From: Haemophilus influenzae
Lineage (GTDB): Bacteria; Pseudomonadota; Gammaproteobacteria; Enterobacterales; Pasteurellaceae
Direction: 5' to 3'
Length of the DNA stretch: 64,000 nucleotides
Assembly (NCBI RefSeq): GCF_900475755.1
Contig: NZ_LS483411.1
Span: 1 to 64,000, forward strand
This document shows, in pieces, positions 1-14,037 of this stretch (position 1 is the stretch's first letter; every line of letters begins with the position of its first letter). Under the pieces are notes generated by a model. The model had not been told where the DNA came from, did not search any database, and was given only the letters and a program-made list of their open reading frames with translations. Made by a program: the position numbers and the translations under genes.

Positions 1-1365
1 GTGACTCTCTCAAATCTTTGGCAAAGTTGCCTGCTACAACTTCAAGATCAAGTTTCAGCGAGTGATCTTAGCACTTGGCTTCGACCTTTACAGGCTGATG
101 CAGTATCGAATAACCACATTGTTTTATATGCTTCTAATATGTTTGTGAAAGGTTGGGTTGAGACCCATTATCTCGCACAAATCCAGCAAATTTGTCAAAC
201 ACTTGCACAAAATCCTGAACTACGTATTTCTTTAAAAGAAGGGGTCAAACCTGCACCCAAGATAGTGGAAAGCACACCAAATACAACACTTAGATCAGAA
301 AGTGCGGTAGATTTTCAAACAGAATCTAATACGCCAATAAAATTTGAATCCCATCTCAATACTAAACATTTATTTGATAACTTTGTTGAAGGTAAATCGA
401 ACCAACTGGCACGCGCAGTCGGTCAAAAACTTGCTCAAGCACCGGGCGAACCATCAGCCAATCCTTTCTTTTTATATGGCGGCACTGGTTTAGGGAAAAC
501 TCACTTGTTACACGCCATTGGCAACGGCATTTTAGCCAATAAACCGAATGCACGTGTGCTTTATATTCACGCAAATAACTTTATGCAGCATATGGTAAAA
601 GCAGTGCGTGATAATAAAATGGATCAATTTAAAAAATTCTATCGTTCTCTTGATGCGCTTTTAGTGGATGATATTCAATTTTTCGCTGAAAAAGAAAAAA
701 CCCAAGAAGAATTCTTCCATATATTCAATAACTTATTTGAAACGGGTCGCCAAATTATCTTGACGTCAGATCGTTATCCTAAAGAAATTGAAAAAATTGA
801 AGAACGTTTAAAATCACGTTTTGGCTGGGGCTTAACAACAGCCATAGAGCCGCCCGATCTTGAAACGCGTGTAGCGATTTTATTGAAAAAGGCGGAAGAA
901 CATAATATGAACTTGCCAGAAGAAGTCGCTTTCTTCATTGCTCAACGCTTGCGTACCAACGTGCGTGAACTTGAGGGGGCGTTAAATCGAGTAAAAGCAA
1001 TGCAAGACTTCAAAGGCGGCGACATTGATATTGATTTCGTGCGTGATACCTTAAAAGATATTTTGGCTCTACAAGAACGCTTGGTTACCATTGAAAATAT
1101 TCAAAAAGTGGTGGCTGAATATTATCGAATTAAGGTTTCAGATTTAAAATCAAAAAGTCGTGCGCGTTCAGTGACTCGTCCACGCCAAATTGCTATGGCG
1201 TTAGCAAAAGAATTAACAAACCGCAGTTTGCCTGAAATCGGTCGTGCATTTGATCGTGATCACACGACCGTATTAAACGCTTGCCGAGAAGTGCCAAAAT
1301 TCCGCGAGCAAGACAATAGCATTCAAGAAGATTGGGCGAATTTGATCCGCACTTTGTCCGCATAA
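1..1365 (+). CDS. dnaA: Chromosomal replication initiator protein DnaA
   Basis: DnaA binds DnaA boxes at oriC, melts the origin and loads the helicase. The 454-residue product shows the family architecture: an N-terminal helicase/DiaA-interaction domain (about 1-85), a variable linker (about 85-120), an AAA+ core with Walker A GGTGLGKT at 160-167 and Walker B LLVDDIQF near 221-228, and a C-terminal DNA-binding domain with the signature DHTTV at about 420-424. The start is GTG at base 1, and the N-terminus ([10 protein letters not shown]) aligns with known full-length DnaA, so the gene is complete although its promoter lies outside the window. dnaN follows after 12 bp with a good Shine-Dalgarno sequence, so the usual dnaA-dnaN-recF operon is present. 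Confidence 0.98.
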   Translation: MTLSNLWQSCLLQLQDQVSASDLSTWLRPLQADAVSNNHIVLYASNMFVKGWVETHYLAQIQQICQTLAQNPELRISLKEGVKPAPKIVESTPNTTLRSESAVDFQTESNTPIKFESHLNTKHLFDNFVEGKSNQLARAVGQKLAQAPGEPSANPFFLYGGTGLGKTHLLHAIGNGILANKPNARVLYIHANNFMQHMVKAVRDNKMDQFKKFYRSLDALLVDDIQFFAEKEKTQEEFFHIFNNLFETGRQIILTSDRYPKEIEKIEERLKSRFGWGLTTAIEPPDLETRVAILLKKAEEHNMNLPEEVAFFIAQRLRTNVRELEGALNRVKAMQDFKGGDIDIDFVRDTLKDILALQERLVTIENIQKVVAEYYRIKVSDLKSKSRARSVTRPRQIAMALAKELTNRSLPEIGRAFDRDHTTVLNACREVPKFREQDNSIQEDWANLIRTLSA

Positions 1366-1377
1366 AAGGAGAACGCA

Positions 1378-2478
1378 ATGCAATTTAGCATTTCAAGAGA
1401 AAATTTATTAAAACCGTTGCAACAAGTATGTGGCGTATTGAGTAATCGCCCAAATATTCCTGTATTAAACAACGTATTGTTGCAAATTGAAGACAATCGT
1501 CTGACTATCACTGGTACAGATTTAGAAGTCGAATTATCGAGTCAAACTCAGCTTTCATCGTCTTCTGAAAATGGCACTTTTACCATTCCAGCAAAAAAAT
1601 TCTTAGATATTTGCCGCACTTTATCTGATGATTCAGAAATCACGGTTACTTTTGAACAAGACCGTGCATTAGTGCAATCGGGGCGTAGTCGTTTTACGCT
1701 GACAACCCAACCTGCCGAAGAATATCCAAACCTCACAGATTGGCAGTCTGAAGTGGATTTTCAACTTCCGCAAAATACCTTACGCCGTTTAATTGAAGCC
1801 ACTCAATTTTCTATGGCAAACCAAGATGCGCGCTATTTCTTAAATGGTATGAAATTTGAAACAGAGGGCAATTTATTGCGAACTGTGGCAACAGATGGTC
1901 ATAGACTTGCGGTGTGTACCATTTCCCTTGAACAAGAATTACAAAATCATTCTGTGATTTTACCGCGTAAAGGTGTGTTAGAGCTGGTTCGTTTATTAGA
2001 AACAAACGATGAACCAGCACGTTTACAAATTGGCACCAACAATTTACGTGTCCATTTAAAAAACACGGTATTTACATCAAAATTAATTGATGGTCGCTTT
2101 CCTGACTATCGCCGAGTATTGCCTCGTAATGCCACAAAAATTGTCGAAGGCAATTGGGAAATGCTGAAACAGGCTTTTGTTCGTGCGTCCATTTTATCTA
2201 ATGAACGAGCGCGCAGCGTGCGTTTAAGCTTAAAGGAAAACCAGCTTAAAATTACTGCCTCAAACACAGAACACGAAGAAGCAGAAGAAATTGTCGATGT
2301 CAATTACAATGGCGAAGAATTAGAAGTGGGCTTTAATGTCACCTATATTCTTGATGTGCTGAATGCACTTAAATGTAATCAAGTGCGAATGCGCTTAACT
2401 GATGCGTTCTCCAGTTGCTTAATTGAAAACTGTGAAGACAGCAGCTGCGAATACGTCATTATGCCAATGCGTTTATAA
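1378..2478 (+). CDS. dnaN: DNA polymerase III beta sliding clamp
   Basis: DnaN dimerises into the ring that tethers DNA polymerase III and other enzymes to DNA. The 366-residue length is the bacterial clamp length (three repeated clamp domains of about 120 residues). The N-terminus (MQFSISRENLLKPLQQV) and the C-terminal PMRL ending are typical of gamma-proteobacterial clamps. AAAAGGAGAACGCA precedes the ATG. It sits 12 bp after dnaA, and recF begins 1 bp after its stop, so translation of the three genes is probably coupled. Confidence 0.98.
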   Translation: MQFSISRENLLKPLQQVCGVLSNRPNIPVLNNVLLQIEDNRLTITGTDLEVELSSQTQLSSSSENGTFTIPAKKFLDICRTLSDDSEITVTFEQDRALVQSGRSRFTLTTQPAEEYPNLTDWQSEVDFQLPQNTLRRLIEATQFSMANQDARYFLNGMKFETEGNLLRTVATDGHRLAVCTISLEQELQNHSVILPRKGVLELVRLLETNDEPARLQIGTNNLRVHLKNTVFTSKLIDGRFPDYRRVLPRNATKIVEGNWEMLKQAFVRASILSNERARSVRLSLKENQLKITASNTEHEEAEEIVDVNYNGEELEVGFNVTYILDVLNALKCNQVRMRLTDAFSSCLIENCEDSSCEYVIMPMRL

Positions 2479-2479
2479 T

Positions 2480-3559
2480 ATGGCGATTTCTCGTTTACTG
2501 GTCGAAAAATTTCGTAACTTAACAGCAGTGGATCTTGATTTTGATCCCTGCTTTAACTTTTTAATCGGCAACAACGGCAGCGGAAAAACCAGCTTATTAG
2601 AAGCTATTTTTTATCTTGGTCACGGACGTTCATTTAAAAGTGCGGTCACAAACCGCATCATTTCTTACGACGAACCGCACTTTACCCTATTTGGGCAAAT
2701 CCAAGAAAGCCAACATCAATGGTCTGTTGGCTTACAAAAACTGCGTCAAGGAAACACCTTAGTAAAAATTAACGGCGAAGATGGCAATAAAATTTCCGAT
2801 CTTGCCCATCTTCTGCCAATGCAATTAATCACGCCAGAGGGCTTAACCTTACTCAACGGCGGGCCAAGTTATCGCCGAGCGTTTTTAGATTGGGGATTAT
2901 TCCACCACCAAACAAGTTTCTATTCTGCTTGGAGCAATCTCAACCGATTACTTAAACAACGAAATGCCGCACTCGCACAAAATCAGCCTTACTCTGCCAT
3001 AAAAATTTGGGACGTTGAACTTGCCAAACTTGCCCACCAAGTAAGTCAATGGCGTGCCGAATATGCAGAAGCTCTCCGCCCTGAAATTGAACAAACTTGC
3101 CAACTTTTTCTGCCTGAATTAGAAATTAATGTCAGCTTTCATCAGGGGTGGGAAAAAAATGCTGATTATTATGAAATTCTTCAACAAAATTTTGAACGGG
3201 ATCGTGCCTTAAATTACACCTTTTCTGGCCCTCAAAAAGCGGATTTTCGTTTCAAAGCACAAGGATTGCCTGTTGAAGATGTGCTTTCTCGTGGACAACT
3301 TAAACTTTTAATGTGTGTATTAAGACTAGCGCAGGGCGAGCATTTAATGAAAGAAAAGCAACGCCATTGTATTTTTTTAATTGATGATTTTGCCTCGGAA
3401 TTAGATCAATACAAACGCGCCTTGTTGGCAGAACGATTACAACAAAGCGGTTCGCAAGTATTTGTTACCGCCATCACTCAAAGACAACTAAAAGAAATGC
3501 AAGTGGAAAACAAAAAAATGTTTTCTGTCCATAATGGCATCATTAACGCCTTAAATTAA
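2480..3559 (+). CDS. recF: DNA replication and repair protein RecF
   Basis: RecF is an SMC-like ATPase that with RecO and RecR helps load RecA at single-strand gaps. I place the start at ATG 2480, giving MAISRLLVEKFRN, the normal RecF N-terminus, although the frame stays open back into dnaN. Walker A GNNGSGKT is at residues 30-37; the ABC-type signature (LSRGQLKLL) and Walker B (IFLIDDFASELD) are near 275-310. The product is 359 residues, the usual length. An uptake signal (AAGTGCGGT) lies inside the gene at 2638-2646 and another just after the stop at 3564-3572. gyrB does not follow, unlike in E. coli; iga does. Confidence 0.97.
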   Translation: MAISRLLVEKFRNLTAVDLDFDPCFNFLIGNNGSGKTSLLEAIFYLGHGRSFKSAVTNRIISYDEPHFTLFGQIQESQHQWSVGLQKLRQGNTLVKINGEDGNKISDLAHLLPMQLITPEGLTLLNGGPSYRRAFLDWGLFHHQTSFYSAWSNLNRLLKQRNAALAQNQPYSAIKIWDVELAKLAHQVSQWRAEYAEALRPEIEQTCQLFLPELEINVSFHQGWEKNADYYEILQQNFERDRALNYTFSGPQKADFRFKAQGLPVEDVLSRGQLKLLMCVLRLAQGEHLMKEKQRHCIFLIDDFASELDQYKRALLAERLQQSGSQVFVTAITQRQLKEMQVENKKMFSVHNGIINALN

Positions 3560-3595
3560 CCAAAAGTGCGGTAAAAAATACGCCAATTTTTTAAA

Positions 3596-3625
3596 AAATA
3601 TCAAAAATCATTATCATTACCTAAT
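3596..3625. promoter_or_regulatory. Possible Fur-like site in the recF-iga intergenic region
   Basis: The 241-bp gap between recF and iga contains ATCATTATCATTACC, whose complement GGTAATGATAATGAT matches about two of the three hexamers of a Fur box. Iron control of iga would fit its role in infection, but the match is partial. Nothing else in the gap is recognisable apart from the uptake signal at 3564-3572. Confidence 0.25.
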
Positions 3626-3800
3626 AAATGTAATTCAAGTTTTGAGCGATTTATGCTATAAAACCCACTCATTATAAAAATGAAGACAACTTGCAAACTA
3701 TCAATGCAACACAGCCAAGATTTGAATCAACTTGTAGCCGTATATCAAATTGTGTCCTATCAAATCTACTTTTTAAACTTAATTAATAAAGACAGCTTCT

Positions 3801-6800
3801 ATGCTAAATAAAAAATTCAAACTCAATTTTATTGCACTTACTGTCGCCTACGCATTAACCCCTTATACAGAAGCCGCGTTAGTGAGAGACGATGTGGATT
3901 ATCAAATATTTCGTGATTTTGCAGAGAATAAAGGGAAGTTTTCTGTTGGTGCAACAAATGTGCTGGTAAAGGATAAAAATAATAAAGATTTGGGCACTGC
4001 CTTACCTAACGGTATTCCGATGATTGATTTTAGTGTGGTGGATGTAGATAAGAGAATTGCCACGTTGGTAAATCCACAATATGTAGTAGGCGTAAAACAC
4101 GTTAGTAACGGCGTGAGTGAACTACATTTTGGGAACTTAAATGGCAATATGCATAATGGCAATGCCAAATCGCACCGAGATGTATCCTCTGAAGAAAACC
4201 GATATTACACCGTTGAAAAAAACGAGTATCCAACTAAATTAAATGGAAAAGCAGTAACTACTGAAGATCAAGCTCAAAAACGCCGTGAAGATTATTATAT
4301 GCCACGTCTTGATAAATTTGTTACCGAAGTTGCACCAATAGAGGCTTCAACTGATAGTAGTACAGCGGGGACATATAATAATAAAGATAAATATCCTTAC
4401 TTTGTAAGACTTGGTAGTGGTACTCAATTTATTTATGAAAATGGAACACGCTATGAATTATGGTTAGGTAAAGAAGGGCAGAAAAGCGATGCGGGCGGCT
4501 ATAATCTTAAATTAGTTGGTAATGCTTATACCTATGGTATTGCAGGTACGCCTTATGAAGTAAATCACGAGAACGATGGGCTTATCGGCTTTGGAAACTC
4601 AAACAATGTACACAGCGATCCAAAAGGAATATTATCTCAAGATCCGCTTACCAATTACGCTGTTTTAGGCGACAGTGGCTCCCCATTATTTGTATATGAT
4701 AGAGAAAAAGGTAAATGGCTTTTTCTTGGCAGTTATGATTTTTGGGCAGGTTATAACAAAAAATCTTGGCAGGAATGGAATATCTATAAACCTGAATTTG
4801 CAGAAAAAATTTATCAACAATATAGTGCAGGTTCTTTAATTGGTTCCAAGACAGATTATAGTTGGTCTTCTAATGGCAAGACAAGTACAATTACGGGAGG
4901 GGAGAAATCTTTAAATGTTGATTTAGCTGACGGAAAAGATAAACCTAATCACGGGAAAAGTGTTACATTTGAAGGGAGTGGAACGCTTACCTTAAATAAT
5001 AATATCGATCAAGGTGCAGGCGGATTATTCTTTGAAGGAGATTATGAAGTTAAAGGCACTTCTGATAGTACCACTTGGAAAGGAGCTGGCGTTTCTGTTG
5101 CAGAAGGAAAAGAAGTTGTCTGGAAAGTACATAATCCAAACTCTGACCGCTTAGCAAAAATTGGTAAAGGGACATTGATTGTTGAAGGAAAGGGCGAAAA
5201 TAAAGGATTGCTTAAAGTTGGCGATGGTACTGTTATCTTAAAACAGAAAGCTGATGCCAATAATAAAGTTCAAGCCTTTTCACAAGTAGGTATAGTGAGT
5301 GGTCGCTCAACCCTTGTGCTTAATGATGATAAACAAGTAGATCCAAATTCAATTTACTTTGGCTTTAGAGGCGGTCGATTAGATTTAAACGGTAATTCAC
5401 TAACCTTTGACCACATCAGAAATATTGATGATGGGGCAAGACTAGTTAATCATAATATGACTAATGCCTCAAATATAACGATTACTGGGACAGGATTAAT
5501 TACAAATCCAAGTCAAGTCACTCTAGATTATATACGCCCACGAGATGAAGAAAATCCTTATGCCCTTCGACGGATTAAAGATGGGGGACAGCTCTATTTA
5601 AATGAGGAAAACTACACTTATTATGCGTTAAGAAAAGGTGCTAAGGCTAATTTACAACTTCCTTATAATGACAATGAAAGCAATGAAACTTGGTTATATA
5701 TGGGTAAAAATTCCGATGAAGCCAAAAAGAAAACGATGGAATACATCAATAATAGCCGTATGAATGGCTTTAACGGTTATTTTGGCGAGGAAGAGGGTAA
5801 AAATAACGGTAATCTAAATGTGACTTTTAAAGGCAAAAGTGAGCAAAATCGCTTTTTATTAACAGGCGGTACAAACCTTAACGGTGAATTAAAAGTTGAA
5901 AAAGGCACATTATTCCTTTCTGGCAGACCAACACCGCACGCAAGAGATATTGCGGGTATTTCTTCAACAGAAAAAGATAAACACTTTGCTGAAAATAATG
6001 AAGTGGTAGTAGAAGATGACTGGATTAACCGCACTTTTAAAGCAACCACAATGAACGTGACTGGCAATGCCTCACTTTATTCAGGTCGCAATGTTGAAAG
6101 CATTACTTCAAATATCACAGCTTCTAAGGAAGCAAAAGTGCATATTGGCTATAAAGCAGGCGATACCGTTTGTGTACGTTCTGACTATACGGGCTATGTG
6201 ACTTGTACTACTGACAAGTTATCCGATAAAGCCCTTAATAGCTTTAACGCCACCAAGGTATCTGGCAATGTAAATTTATCAGATAATGCAAACTTTGTCT
6301 TAGGCAAAGCCAATTTATTCGGCACAATTCACAGCACGGGAAATAGCCAAGTCAATTTAAAAGAAAATAGCCATTGGCATTTAACAGGAAATAGTGATGT
6401 TCATCAATTAGATCTAGCAAATGGGCATATTCATTTAAATGCACAAAACGATGCAAATAAAGTAACTACATATAACACGCTGACTGTGAATAGCTTATCA
6501 GGTAATGGTTCTTTCTATTATTGGGTTGATTTTACCAATAAGAAAAATGACAAAGTTGTTGTAACCCAATCCGCCACAGGTAACTTTACATTACAAGTAG
6601 CAGATAAAACAGGCGAGCCAAATCATAATGAACTCACGCTTTTTGATGCTTCAAAAGCTCAAAGAAATCATTTGAATGTGTCATTAATTGGGAATACCGT
6701 TGATTTAGGTGCTTGGAAATATACGTTGAAAGAAACTGATGGACGTTACGATTTGTATAACCCCGAGGTGGAAAAAAGAAACCAAACTGTCGATACACCA

Positions 6801-8765
6801 AATATCACAACACCTAATAATATTCAAGCTGATGCACCTAGTGTACCAAGTAACAATGAAGAAATAGCCCGTGTTGAAGCACCAGTTCCACCACCTGCGC
6901 CTGCTACACCATCAGAGACAACTAAAACAGTGTCAGAAAATAGTCCGCAAGAAAGTGAAACCGTAGAGAAAAACGAGCAAGACTCAACCGAGACAACAGC
7001 TCAAAATAGAGAAGTTGCAAAAGAAGCTAAACCAAGTGTAGAAGCTAACACTCAAACAAATGAAGTGGCTCAAAGTGGAAGTGAAACCGAGGAAGCTCAA
7101 ACGACTGAAACAAAAGAAACAGCTACGGTAGAAAAAGAGGAAAAGGCTAAAGTAGAAACAGAAACGGCTAAAGTAGAAACAGAAACGGCTAAAGTAGAAA
7201 CAGAAACGGCTAAAGTAGAAACAGAGAAAACTCAAGAAGCCCCTAAAGTTGCTTCTCAAACGTCTCCGAAACAGGAACAGTCTGAAACTGTTCAACCGCA
7301 AGCAGAGCTTGAAAGTGAAAAGGTTCCGACTGTTAAGAATGCAGAAGAAGTTCAAGCTCAACTGCAAACACAACCAAGTGCAACAGTAAGCACTGAACAA
7401 CCTGCGAAAGAGACTAGCTCAAATGTTGAACAACCTGCACCAGAGAATTCAATAAATACTGGATCTGCAACCGCAATGACAGAAACTGCTGAAAAATCCG
7501 ATAAACCACAAATGGAAACTGTGACCGAAAATGATCGTCAGCCTGAAGCTAATACTGTTGCGGATAATTCTGTAGCAAATAATTCAGAAAGCAGTGAGTC
7601 AAAGAGTAGACGTAGAAGAAGTGTTAGCCAGCCTAAAGAGACTTCTACTGAAGAAACAACAGTAACTTCTACTGACAAAACAACAGTAGCTGATAATTCA
7701 AAAAGCAGTAAGCCAAATCGTAGACATAGAAGAAGTGTTAGCCAGCCTCAAGAGACTTCTACTGAAAAAACAACAGTAGCTGATAATTCAGAAAGTAATA
7801 AGACAAATAGTAGACGTAGAAGTAGAAGAAATGTTAGCTCGGAACCAACTGTTACAAGTGACAGCGATCGTTCTGCAGTACCATTGCGCGATCTCACAAG
7901 TACAAACACAAATGCGGTAATTTCTGATGCAAGGGCAAAAGCACAATTTGTTGCATTAAATGTAGGGAAAGCAGTTTCTCAACATATTAGCCAGTTAGAA
8001 ATGAATAACGAGGGGCAATATAACGTTTGGGTATCTAATACTTCAATGAACAAAAATTATTCCTCAGAGCAATATCGTCGTTTTAGTTCTAAAAGTACGC
8101 AAACTCAACTTGGTTGGGATCAAACAATCTCAAACAATGTTCAGTTAGGTGGCGTGTTTACTTATGTTCGCAATAGTAACAACTTTGATAAGGCAAGCAG
8201 TAAAAATACTCTAGCACAAGTTAATTTCTATTCTAAATATTATGCGGATAATCATTGGTATTTAGCGGTGGATTTAGGCTATGGTAATTTCCAAAGCAAC
8301 TTACAAACTAATCATAATGCGAAATTTGCTCGCCATACTGCACAATTTGGTTTAACCGCAGGCAAAGCATTTAATCTTGGCAATTTTGCTGTTAAACCAA
8401 CTGTAGGGGTTCGTTATAGTTACTTATCAAACGCTAATTTTGCATTAGATCAAGATCGCATTAAAGTAAATCCAATATCTGTCAAAACAGCCTTTGCTCA
8501 AGTTGATTTAAGTTATACTTATCACTTAGGCGAGTTTTCCATTACGCCAATTTTGTCTGCTCGATATGATGCAAATCAAGGCAGCGGCAAAATTAATGTA
8601 GATAGATATGATTTTGCTTACAACGTGGAAAATCAACAGCAATATAACGCGGGACTTAAATTGAAATATCATAATGTGAAATTAAGTCTAATCGGTGGAT
8701 TAACAAAAGCAAAACAAGCGGAAAAACAAAAAACAGCGGAAGTGAAACTAAGTTTTAGTTTTTAA
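3801..8765 (+). CDS. iga: IgA1-specific serine endopeptidase (type V autotransporter)
   Basis: This protease cleaves the hinge of human IgA1. The 1654-residue precursor begins with a signal peptide (about 1-25, cleavage after TEA). A family S6 protease domain follows, with catalytic serine in GDSGSP at residue 292 and candidate His100 (GVKHVSNG) and Asp171 (PRLDKF). Next comes a beta-helical passenger to about residue 990. A Pro/Glu/Thr-rich linker (about 1000-1370) holds tandem AKVETET repeats and three arginine-rich clusters (RRRR, RRHRR, RRRSRR). The C-terminal 12-stranded barrel (about 1380-1654) ends in the terminal Phe typical of autotransporters. The reading frame is intact. No uptake signal core lies between 3573 and about 8840, unusual at the local density. 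IgA1 specificity is inferred from family similarity; Hap-type proteases are shorter and lack this linker. Confidence 0.95.
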   Translation: MLNKKFKLNFIALTVAYALTPYTEAALVRDDVDYQIFRDFAENKGKFSVGATNVLVKDKNNKDLGTALPNGIPMIDFSVVDVDKRIATLVNPQYVVGVKHVSNGVSELHFGNLNGNMHNGNAKSHRDVSSEENRYYTVEKNEYPTKLNGKAVTTEDQAQKRREDYYMPRLDKFVTEVAPIEASTDSSTAGTYNNKDKYPYFVRLGSGTQFIYENGTRYELWLGKEGQKSDAGGYNLKLVGNAYTYGIAGTPYEVNHENDGLIGFGNSNNVHSDPKGILSQDPLTNYAVLGDSGSPLFVYDREKGKWLFLGSYDFWAGYNKKSWQEWNIYKPEFAEKIYQQYSAGSLIGSKTDYSWSSNGKTSTITGGEKSLNVDLADGKDKPNHGKSVTFEGSGTLTLNNNIDQGAGGLFFEGDYEVKGTSDSTTWKGAGVSVAEGKEVVWKVHNPNSDRLAKIGKGTLIVEGKGENKGLLKVGDGTVILKQKADANNKVQAFSQVGIVSGRSTLVLNDDKQVDPNSIYFGFRGGRLDLNGNSLTFDHIRNIDDGARLVNHNMTNASNITITGTGLITNPSQVTLDYIRPRDEENPYALRRIKDGGQLYLNEENYTYYALRKGAKANLQLPYNDNESNETWLYMGKNSDEAKKKTMEYINNSRMNGFNGYFGEEEGKNNGNLNVTFKGKSEQNRFLLTGGTNLNGELKVEKGTLFLSGRPTPHARDIAGISSTEKDKHFAENNEVVVEDDWINRTFKATTMNVTGNASLYSGRNVESITSNITASKEAKVHIGYKAGDTVCVRSDYTGYVTCTTDKLSDKALNSFNATKVSGNVNLSDNANFVLGKANLFGTIHSTGNSQVNLKENSHWHLTGNSDVHQLDLANGHIHLNAQNDANKVTTYNTLTVNSLSGNGSFYYWVDFTNKKNDKVVVTQSATGNFTLQVADKTGEPNHNELTLFDASKAQRNHLNVSLIGNTVDLGAWKYTLKETDGRYDLYNPEVEKRNQTVDTPNITTPNNIQADAPSVPSNNEEIARVEAPVPPPAPATPSETTKTVSENSPQESETVEKNEQDSTETTAQNREVAKEAKPSVEANTQTNEVAQSGSETEEAQTTETKETATVEKEEKAKVETETAKVETETAKVETETAKVETEKTQEAPKVASQTSPKQEQSETVQPQAELESEKVPTVKNAEEVQAQLQTQPSATVSTEQPAKETSSNVEQPAPENSINTGSATAMTETAEKSDKPQMETVTENDRQPEANTVADNSVANNSESSESKSRRRRSVSQPKETSTEETTVTSTDKTTVADNSKSSKPNRRHRRSVSQPQETSTEKTTVADNSESNKTNSRRRSRRNVSSEPTVTSDSDRSAVPLRDLTSTNTNAVISDARAKAQFVALNVGKAVSQHISQLEMNNEGQYNVWVSNTSMNKNYSSEQYRRFSSKSTQTQLGWDQTISNNVQLGGVFTYVRNSNNFDKASSKNTLAQVNFYSKYYADNHWYLAVDLGYGNFQSNLQTNHNAKFARHTAQFGLTAGKAFNLGNFAVKPTVGVRYSYLSNANFALDQDRIKVNPISVKTAFAQVDLSYTYHLGEFSITPILSARYDANQGSGKINVDRYDFAYNVENQQQYNAGLKLKYHNVKLSLIGGLTKAKQAEKQKTAEVKLSFSF
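7146..7228 (+). repeat. 21-bp tandem repeat in the iga linker
   Basis: Three exact head-to-tail copies of a 21-bp unit (starting GCTAAAGTAGAAACAG, at 7146, 7167 and 7188) and a partial fourth at 7209 encode AKVETET repeats. The unit is a multiple of three, so gain or loss of copies by slippage changes linker length without breaking the frame. Confidence 0.9.
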
Positions 8766-8796
8766 TAAGCCTGTTTGAATTAGCGTTATAGACGAC

Positions 8797-8828
8797 AAAG
8801 CCCTGTGTATTACAGGGCTTTATTTTTG
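8797..8828. terminator. Intrinsic terminator between iga and leuD
   Basis: AAAGCCCTG and its complement CAGGGCTTT form a stem with a short loop, followed by TATTTTTG. It can end iga transcription on the plus strand and probably the converging leu operon. Confidence 0.85.
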
Positions 8829-8878
8829 AATGAAATTCAGTGATTAAGTGCGGTGAAAAATCAGCTCATTTTTTATTT

Positions 8879-9481
8879 TTAACGTAAAAACGCTGGAATA
8901 TTTTTTTCGTATGCTGAGATTTTGTCTTCGTGCTGTAGAGTTAAGCCGATATTATCTAAACCGTTTAGCAAACAATGACGGCGGAATTCATCCAGTTCAA
9001 AGTGATAAACTTTATCCCCTACAGTGACCGTCATCGCTTCTAAATCTACGTGGATTTGTTTGCCATCATTTGCCCATACCCATTGGAAGATTTCTTCTAC
9101 TTCTTCTTCGCTTAAACGAATCGGTAACATGTGGTTGTTTAAGCTGTTGTTATAGAAAATATCTGCAAAACTTGGGGCGATCATTACTTTAAAGCCGTAG
9201 TCTGCTAATGCCCAAGGGGCATGTTCACGAGAAGAACCACAACCAAGATTTTTACGTGCGAGCAAAATCGTCGCACCTTGATATCGTGGATAATTCAAGA
9301 CAAATTCTGGATTTGGCTTAGTGCCGTCCACATCTAAATAACGCCATTCGTGGAATAAATGTTTGCCGAAACCTACGCGAGTGATGGCTTGTAAAAATTG
9401 TTTTGGAATAATTGCATCAGTATCTACATTCGCCGCATCCAATGGAACGACTAAGCCTGAAAGTTGTTTAAATCCTGCCAT
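8879..9481 (-). CDS. leuD: 3-isopropylmalate dehydratase small subunit
   Basis: LeuD is the swivelling small subunit of isopropylmalate isomerase, which converts 2- to 3-isopropylmalate in leucine synthesis. The 200-residue length and the conserved segment [15 protein letters not shown] (about 75-90) mark the family. It is the last gene of leuABCD; leuC ends 24 bp upstream of its start. The GAGGAAAAAGAAAA purine stretch precedes the ATG. Confidence 0.98.
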   Translation of the reverse strand: MAGFKQLSGLVVPLDAANVDTDAIIPKQFLQAITRVGFGKHLFHEWRYLDVDGTKPNPEFVLNYPRYQGATILLARKNLGCGSSREHAPWALADYGFKVMIAPSFADIFYNNSLNNHMLPIRLSEEEVEEIFQWVWANDGKQIHVDLEAMTVTVGDKVYHFELDEFRRHCLLNGLDNIGLTLQHEDKISAYEKNIPAFLR

Positions 9482-9505
9482 TTTTCTTTTTCCTCTTATT
9501 GAGCC

Positions 9506-10915
9506 TTAATTTAATGCCACTTCACGAATATCAACAAATTTACCGAACATTCCTGCCGCCGCTGCCATTGCAGGACTTACTAAATGGGTACGCCCATTAC
9601 GACCTTGACGCCCTTCAAAGTTACGGTTTGACGTGGAAGCACAGCGTTCCCATTCGCCTAAACGGTCGTCGTTCATTCCTAAGCACATTGAACAACCTGG
9701 ATTACGCCATTCTGCACCTGCGGCAATAAAGATTTTATCCAAGCCCTCTTTTTCCGCTTGTTCTTTCACTAAGCCAGAACCCGGTACTACTAAAATACGT
9801 TTTACATTATCCGCTTTTTTACGACCTTTCATTACAGCCGCTGCTGCGCGTAAATCTTCAATACGCGAGTTGGTGCAAGATCCGATAAATACTTGATCAA
9901 CTTTAATATCTTTTAAATTAGTGCCAGCTTCCAAGCCAATATAATGTAAGGCTTTTTCTGCCGAAGCACGTTGTACAGGATCTGCCATTTCTTGCGGATT
10001 TGGTATGGTTTCATTCACAGAAATTACCTGCCCTGGGTTTGTCCCCCAAGTGACTTGTGGTGCGATGTCTTTTGCTTCTAGCGTTACCACAGTGTCAAAT
10101 TGTGCATCATCGTCAGATTTTAAGGTTTTCCAATAAGCAACCGCATCATCCCAATCCTTGCCTTTCGGCGCGTGTGGACGATCTTTCAAATATGCAAATG
10201 TGGTTTCATCTGGTGCAATCAAGCCTGCTTTTGCACCCATTTCAATCGCCATATTACATACAGTCATACGCCCCTCCATAGAAAGGTCTCGGATCGCTTC
10301 GCCGCAGAATTCTACAACGTGTCCTGTTCCGCCTGCCATAGTGGTTTTACCGATAATGGCAAGAATAATATCTTTTGCCGTAATACCTGATGCGACTTTA
10401 CCACGCACTTCAATTTTCATACTTTTTGCGCGAGCCTGTTTTAAAGTTTGAGTGGCTAATACGTGTTCTACTTCAGAAGTACCAATACCAAAAGCCAAGG
10501 CACCAAATGCACCGTGCGTTGCGGTGTGTGAATCGCCACAAACAATTGTCATACCCGGTAAGGTTAAACCTTGTTCAGGCCCCATAACGTGTACAATGCC
10601 TTGCTCTTTGGTTGTTATATCAAATAATTTAATACCTGTTGCTTTGGTATTTTTATCCAATTCTAACACTTGAATTTTCGCTTGACCTTCAAGTTTATTG
10701 ACGTCTCGTACTTGAGTAGAAATGCTGTGATCCATTGTGCCGAAAGTTTTGTTTACTTGACGTACTTGGCGATTTGCGACGCGTAACCCATCAAAGGCCT
10801 GCGGGCTGGTTACTTCGTGAATCAAATGACGGTTGATATACAAAATCGGCGTTTCGCCCTCTGCTTCATACACAATGTGTGAATCAAATAATTTTTCGTA
10901 AAGTGTTTTTGCCAT
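9506..10915 (-). CDS. leuC: 3-isopropylmalate dehydratase large subunit
   Basis: LeuC is the aconitase-like, [4Fe-4S] catalytic subunit of isopropylmalate isomerase and pairs with LeuD encoded immediately downstream. The 469-residue product begins [10 protein letters not shown] like its E. coli counterpart. Cluster cysteines are visible in the GSCTNSR segment (about 345) and in NPGCSMCLG (about 405-413). Upstream, 176 bp of palindromic sequence separates it from leuB, which is unusual inside a leu operon. Confidence 0.98.
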   Translation of the reverse strand: MAKTLYEKLFDSHIVYEAEGETPILYINRHLIHEVTSPQAFDGLRVANRQVRQVNKTFGTMDHSISTQVRDVNKLEGQAKIQVLELDKNTKATGIKLFDITTKEQGIVHVMGPEQGLTLPGMTIVCGDSHTATHGAFGALAFGIGTSEVEHVLATQTLKQARAKSMKIEVRGKVASGITAKDIILAIIGKTTMAGGTGHVVEFCGEAIRDLSMEGRMTVCNMAIEMGAKAGLIAPDETTFAYLKDRPHAPKGKDWDDAVAYWKTLKSDDDAQFDTVVTLEAKDIAPQVTWGTNPGQVISVNETIPNPQEMADPVQRASAEKALHYIGLEAGTNLKDIKVDQVFIGSCTNSRIEDLRAAAAVMKGRKKADNVKRILVVPGSGLVKEQAEKEGLDKIFIAAGAEWRNPGCSMCLGMNDDRLGEWERCASTSNRNFEGRQGRNGRTHLVSPAMAAAAGMFGKFVDIREVALN

Positions 10916-10940
10916 AATATTTTTCTCTATTCGTTAAGGG

Positions 10941-10979
10941 AAGTGCGGTTAAAATTCGACGTGTTTTTCAGCCGCACTT
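10941..10979. repeat. Inverted uptake-signal pair between leuB and leuC
   Basis: AAGTGCGGT at 10941-10949 faces GCCGCACTT at 10971-10979 (one base off the core) across a 22-bp spacer. It forms a potential stem-loop within the leu operon, so it may act as a partial terminator as well as an uptake site. Confidence 0.7.
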
Positions 10980-10989
10980 TAAATACTTT

Positions 10990-11090
10990 GTCCCCCTGTT
11001 TATTGGGGATATTTCTAAATAACTAAGAGTGGGAGATTGCCCCCCTTCCGCCCTTCGGGCACCTTCCCCCGTAAACGGAGGAAGGCAAGT
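10990..11090. repeat. Cluster of GC-rich palindromes downstream of leuB
   Basis: Three hairpins lie in about 100 bp: TCCCC/GGGGA near 10991-11009, GCCCTTCGGGC near 11050-11060, and CTTCCCCC/GGAGGAAG near 11063-11083. Their local GC content is far above the surroundings. They resemble mobile intergenic palindromes more than a single terminator; related CCCCTCTTT-type hairpins occur at 12221 and 48896. Confidence 0.6.
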
Positions 11091-11091
11091 A

Positions 11092-13801
<2,710 letters not shown>

Positions 13802-13874
13802 AACAATTTCCTTACTAAAAATTCCTCTAAAATCACTCCAAAAGTGCGGTGCGTTTTTCCTGTATTTTTTAGAC

Positions 13875-13905
13875 AAAAAACCCGCAACTTATAAAGTGCG
13901 GGTTT
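13875..13905 (-). terminator. leu operon attenuator terminator
   Basis: Read on the minus strand, AAACCCGCACTT pairs imperfectly with AAGTTGCGGGTTT and is followed by a T-rich run. It lies between leuL and leuA, the position of a translation-dependent attenuator. One arm includes AAGTGCGGG, one base off the uptake signal core. Confidence 0.8.
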
Positions 13906-13945
13906 AAAATTGGGTATTTACATCTGACTGTTTTTTATCCACAAC

Positions 13946-14005
13946 TTAGCCGCACGCAAAATGTGAGAGCAGCAGGTTGAGAGATAAAGAAACAATACGA
14001 GACAT
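13946..14005 (-). CDS. leuL: leu operon leader peptide
   Basis: A 19-codon reading frame encodes MSRIVSLSLNLLLSHFACG. Five of the 19 residues are leucine, three of them consecutive. It lies between the promoter (14038-14065) and the terminator (13875-13905), exactly as expected for leucine attenuation: ribosome stalling at the Leu codons would favour an antiterminator. Too short for routine gene calling. Confidence 0.85.
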   Translation of the reverse strand: MSRIVSLSLNLLLSHFACG

Positions 14006-14037
14006 AAATAAAAATCCTTCTGTGTAAAACGTTTTCC

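Noticed and set aside
5777..6067. Minus-strand frame of 96 codons in iga
   Set aside because: Antisense shadow of the beta-helix region with no start context or homology.
6984..7400. 138-codon open frame on the minus strand inside iga (Phe/Cys-rich)
   Set aside because: It is the shadow of the low-complexity Glu/Thr-rich linker; composition is unlike a real protein and there is no ribosome site.
10158..10451. 97-codon plus-strand frame opposite leuC
   Set aside because: It lies wholly within the well-conserved leuC gene and shows no recognisable protein features.
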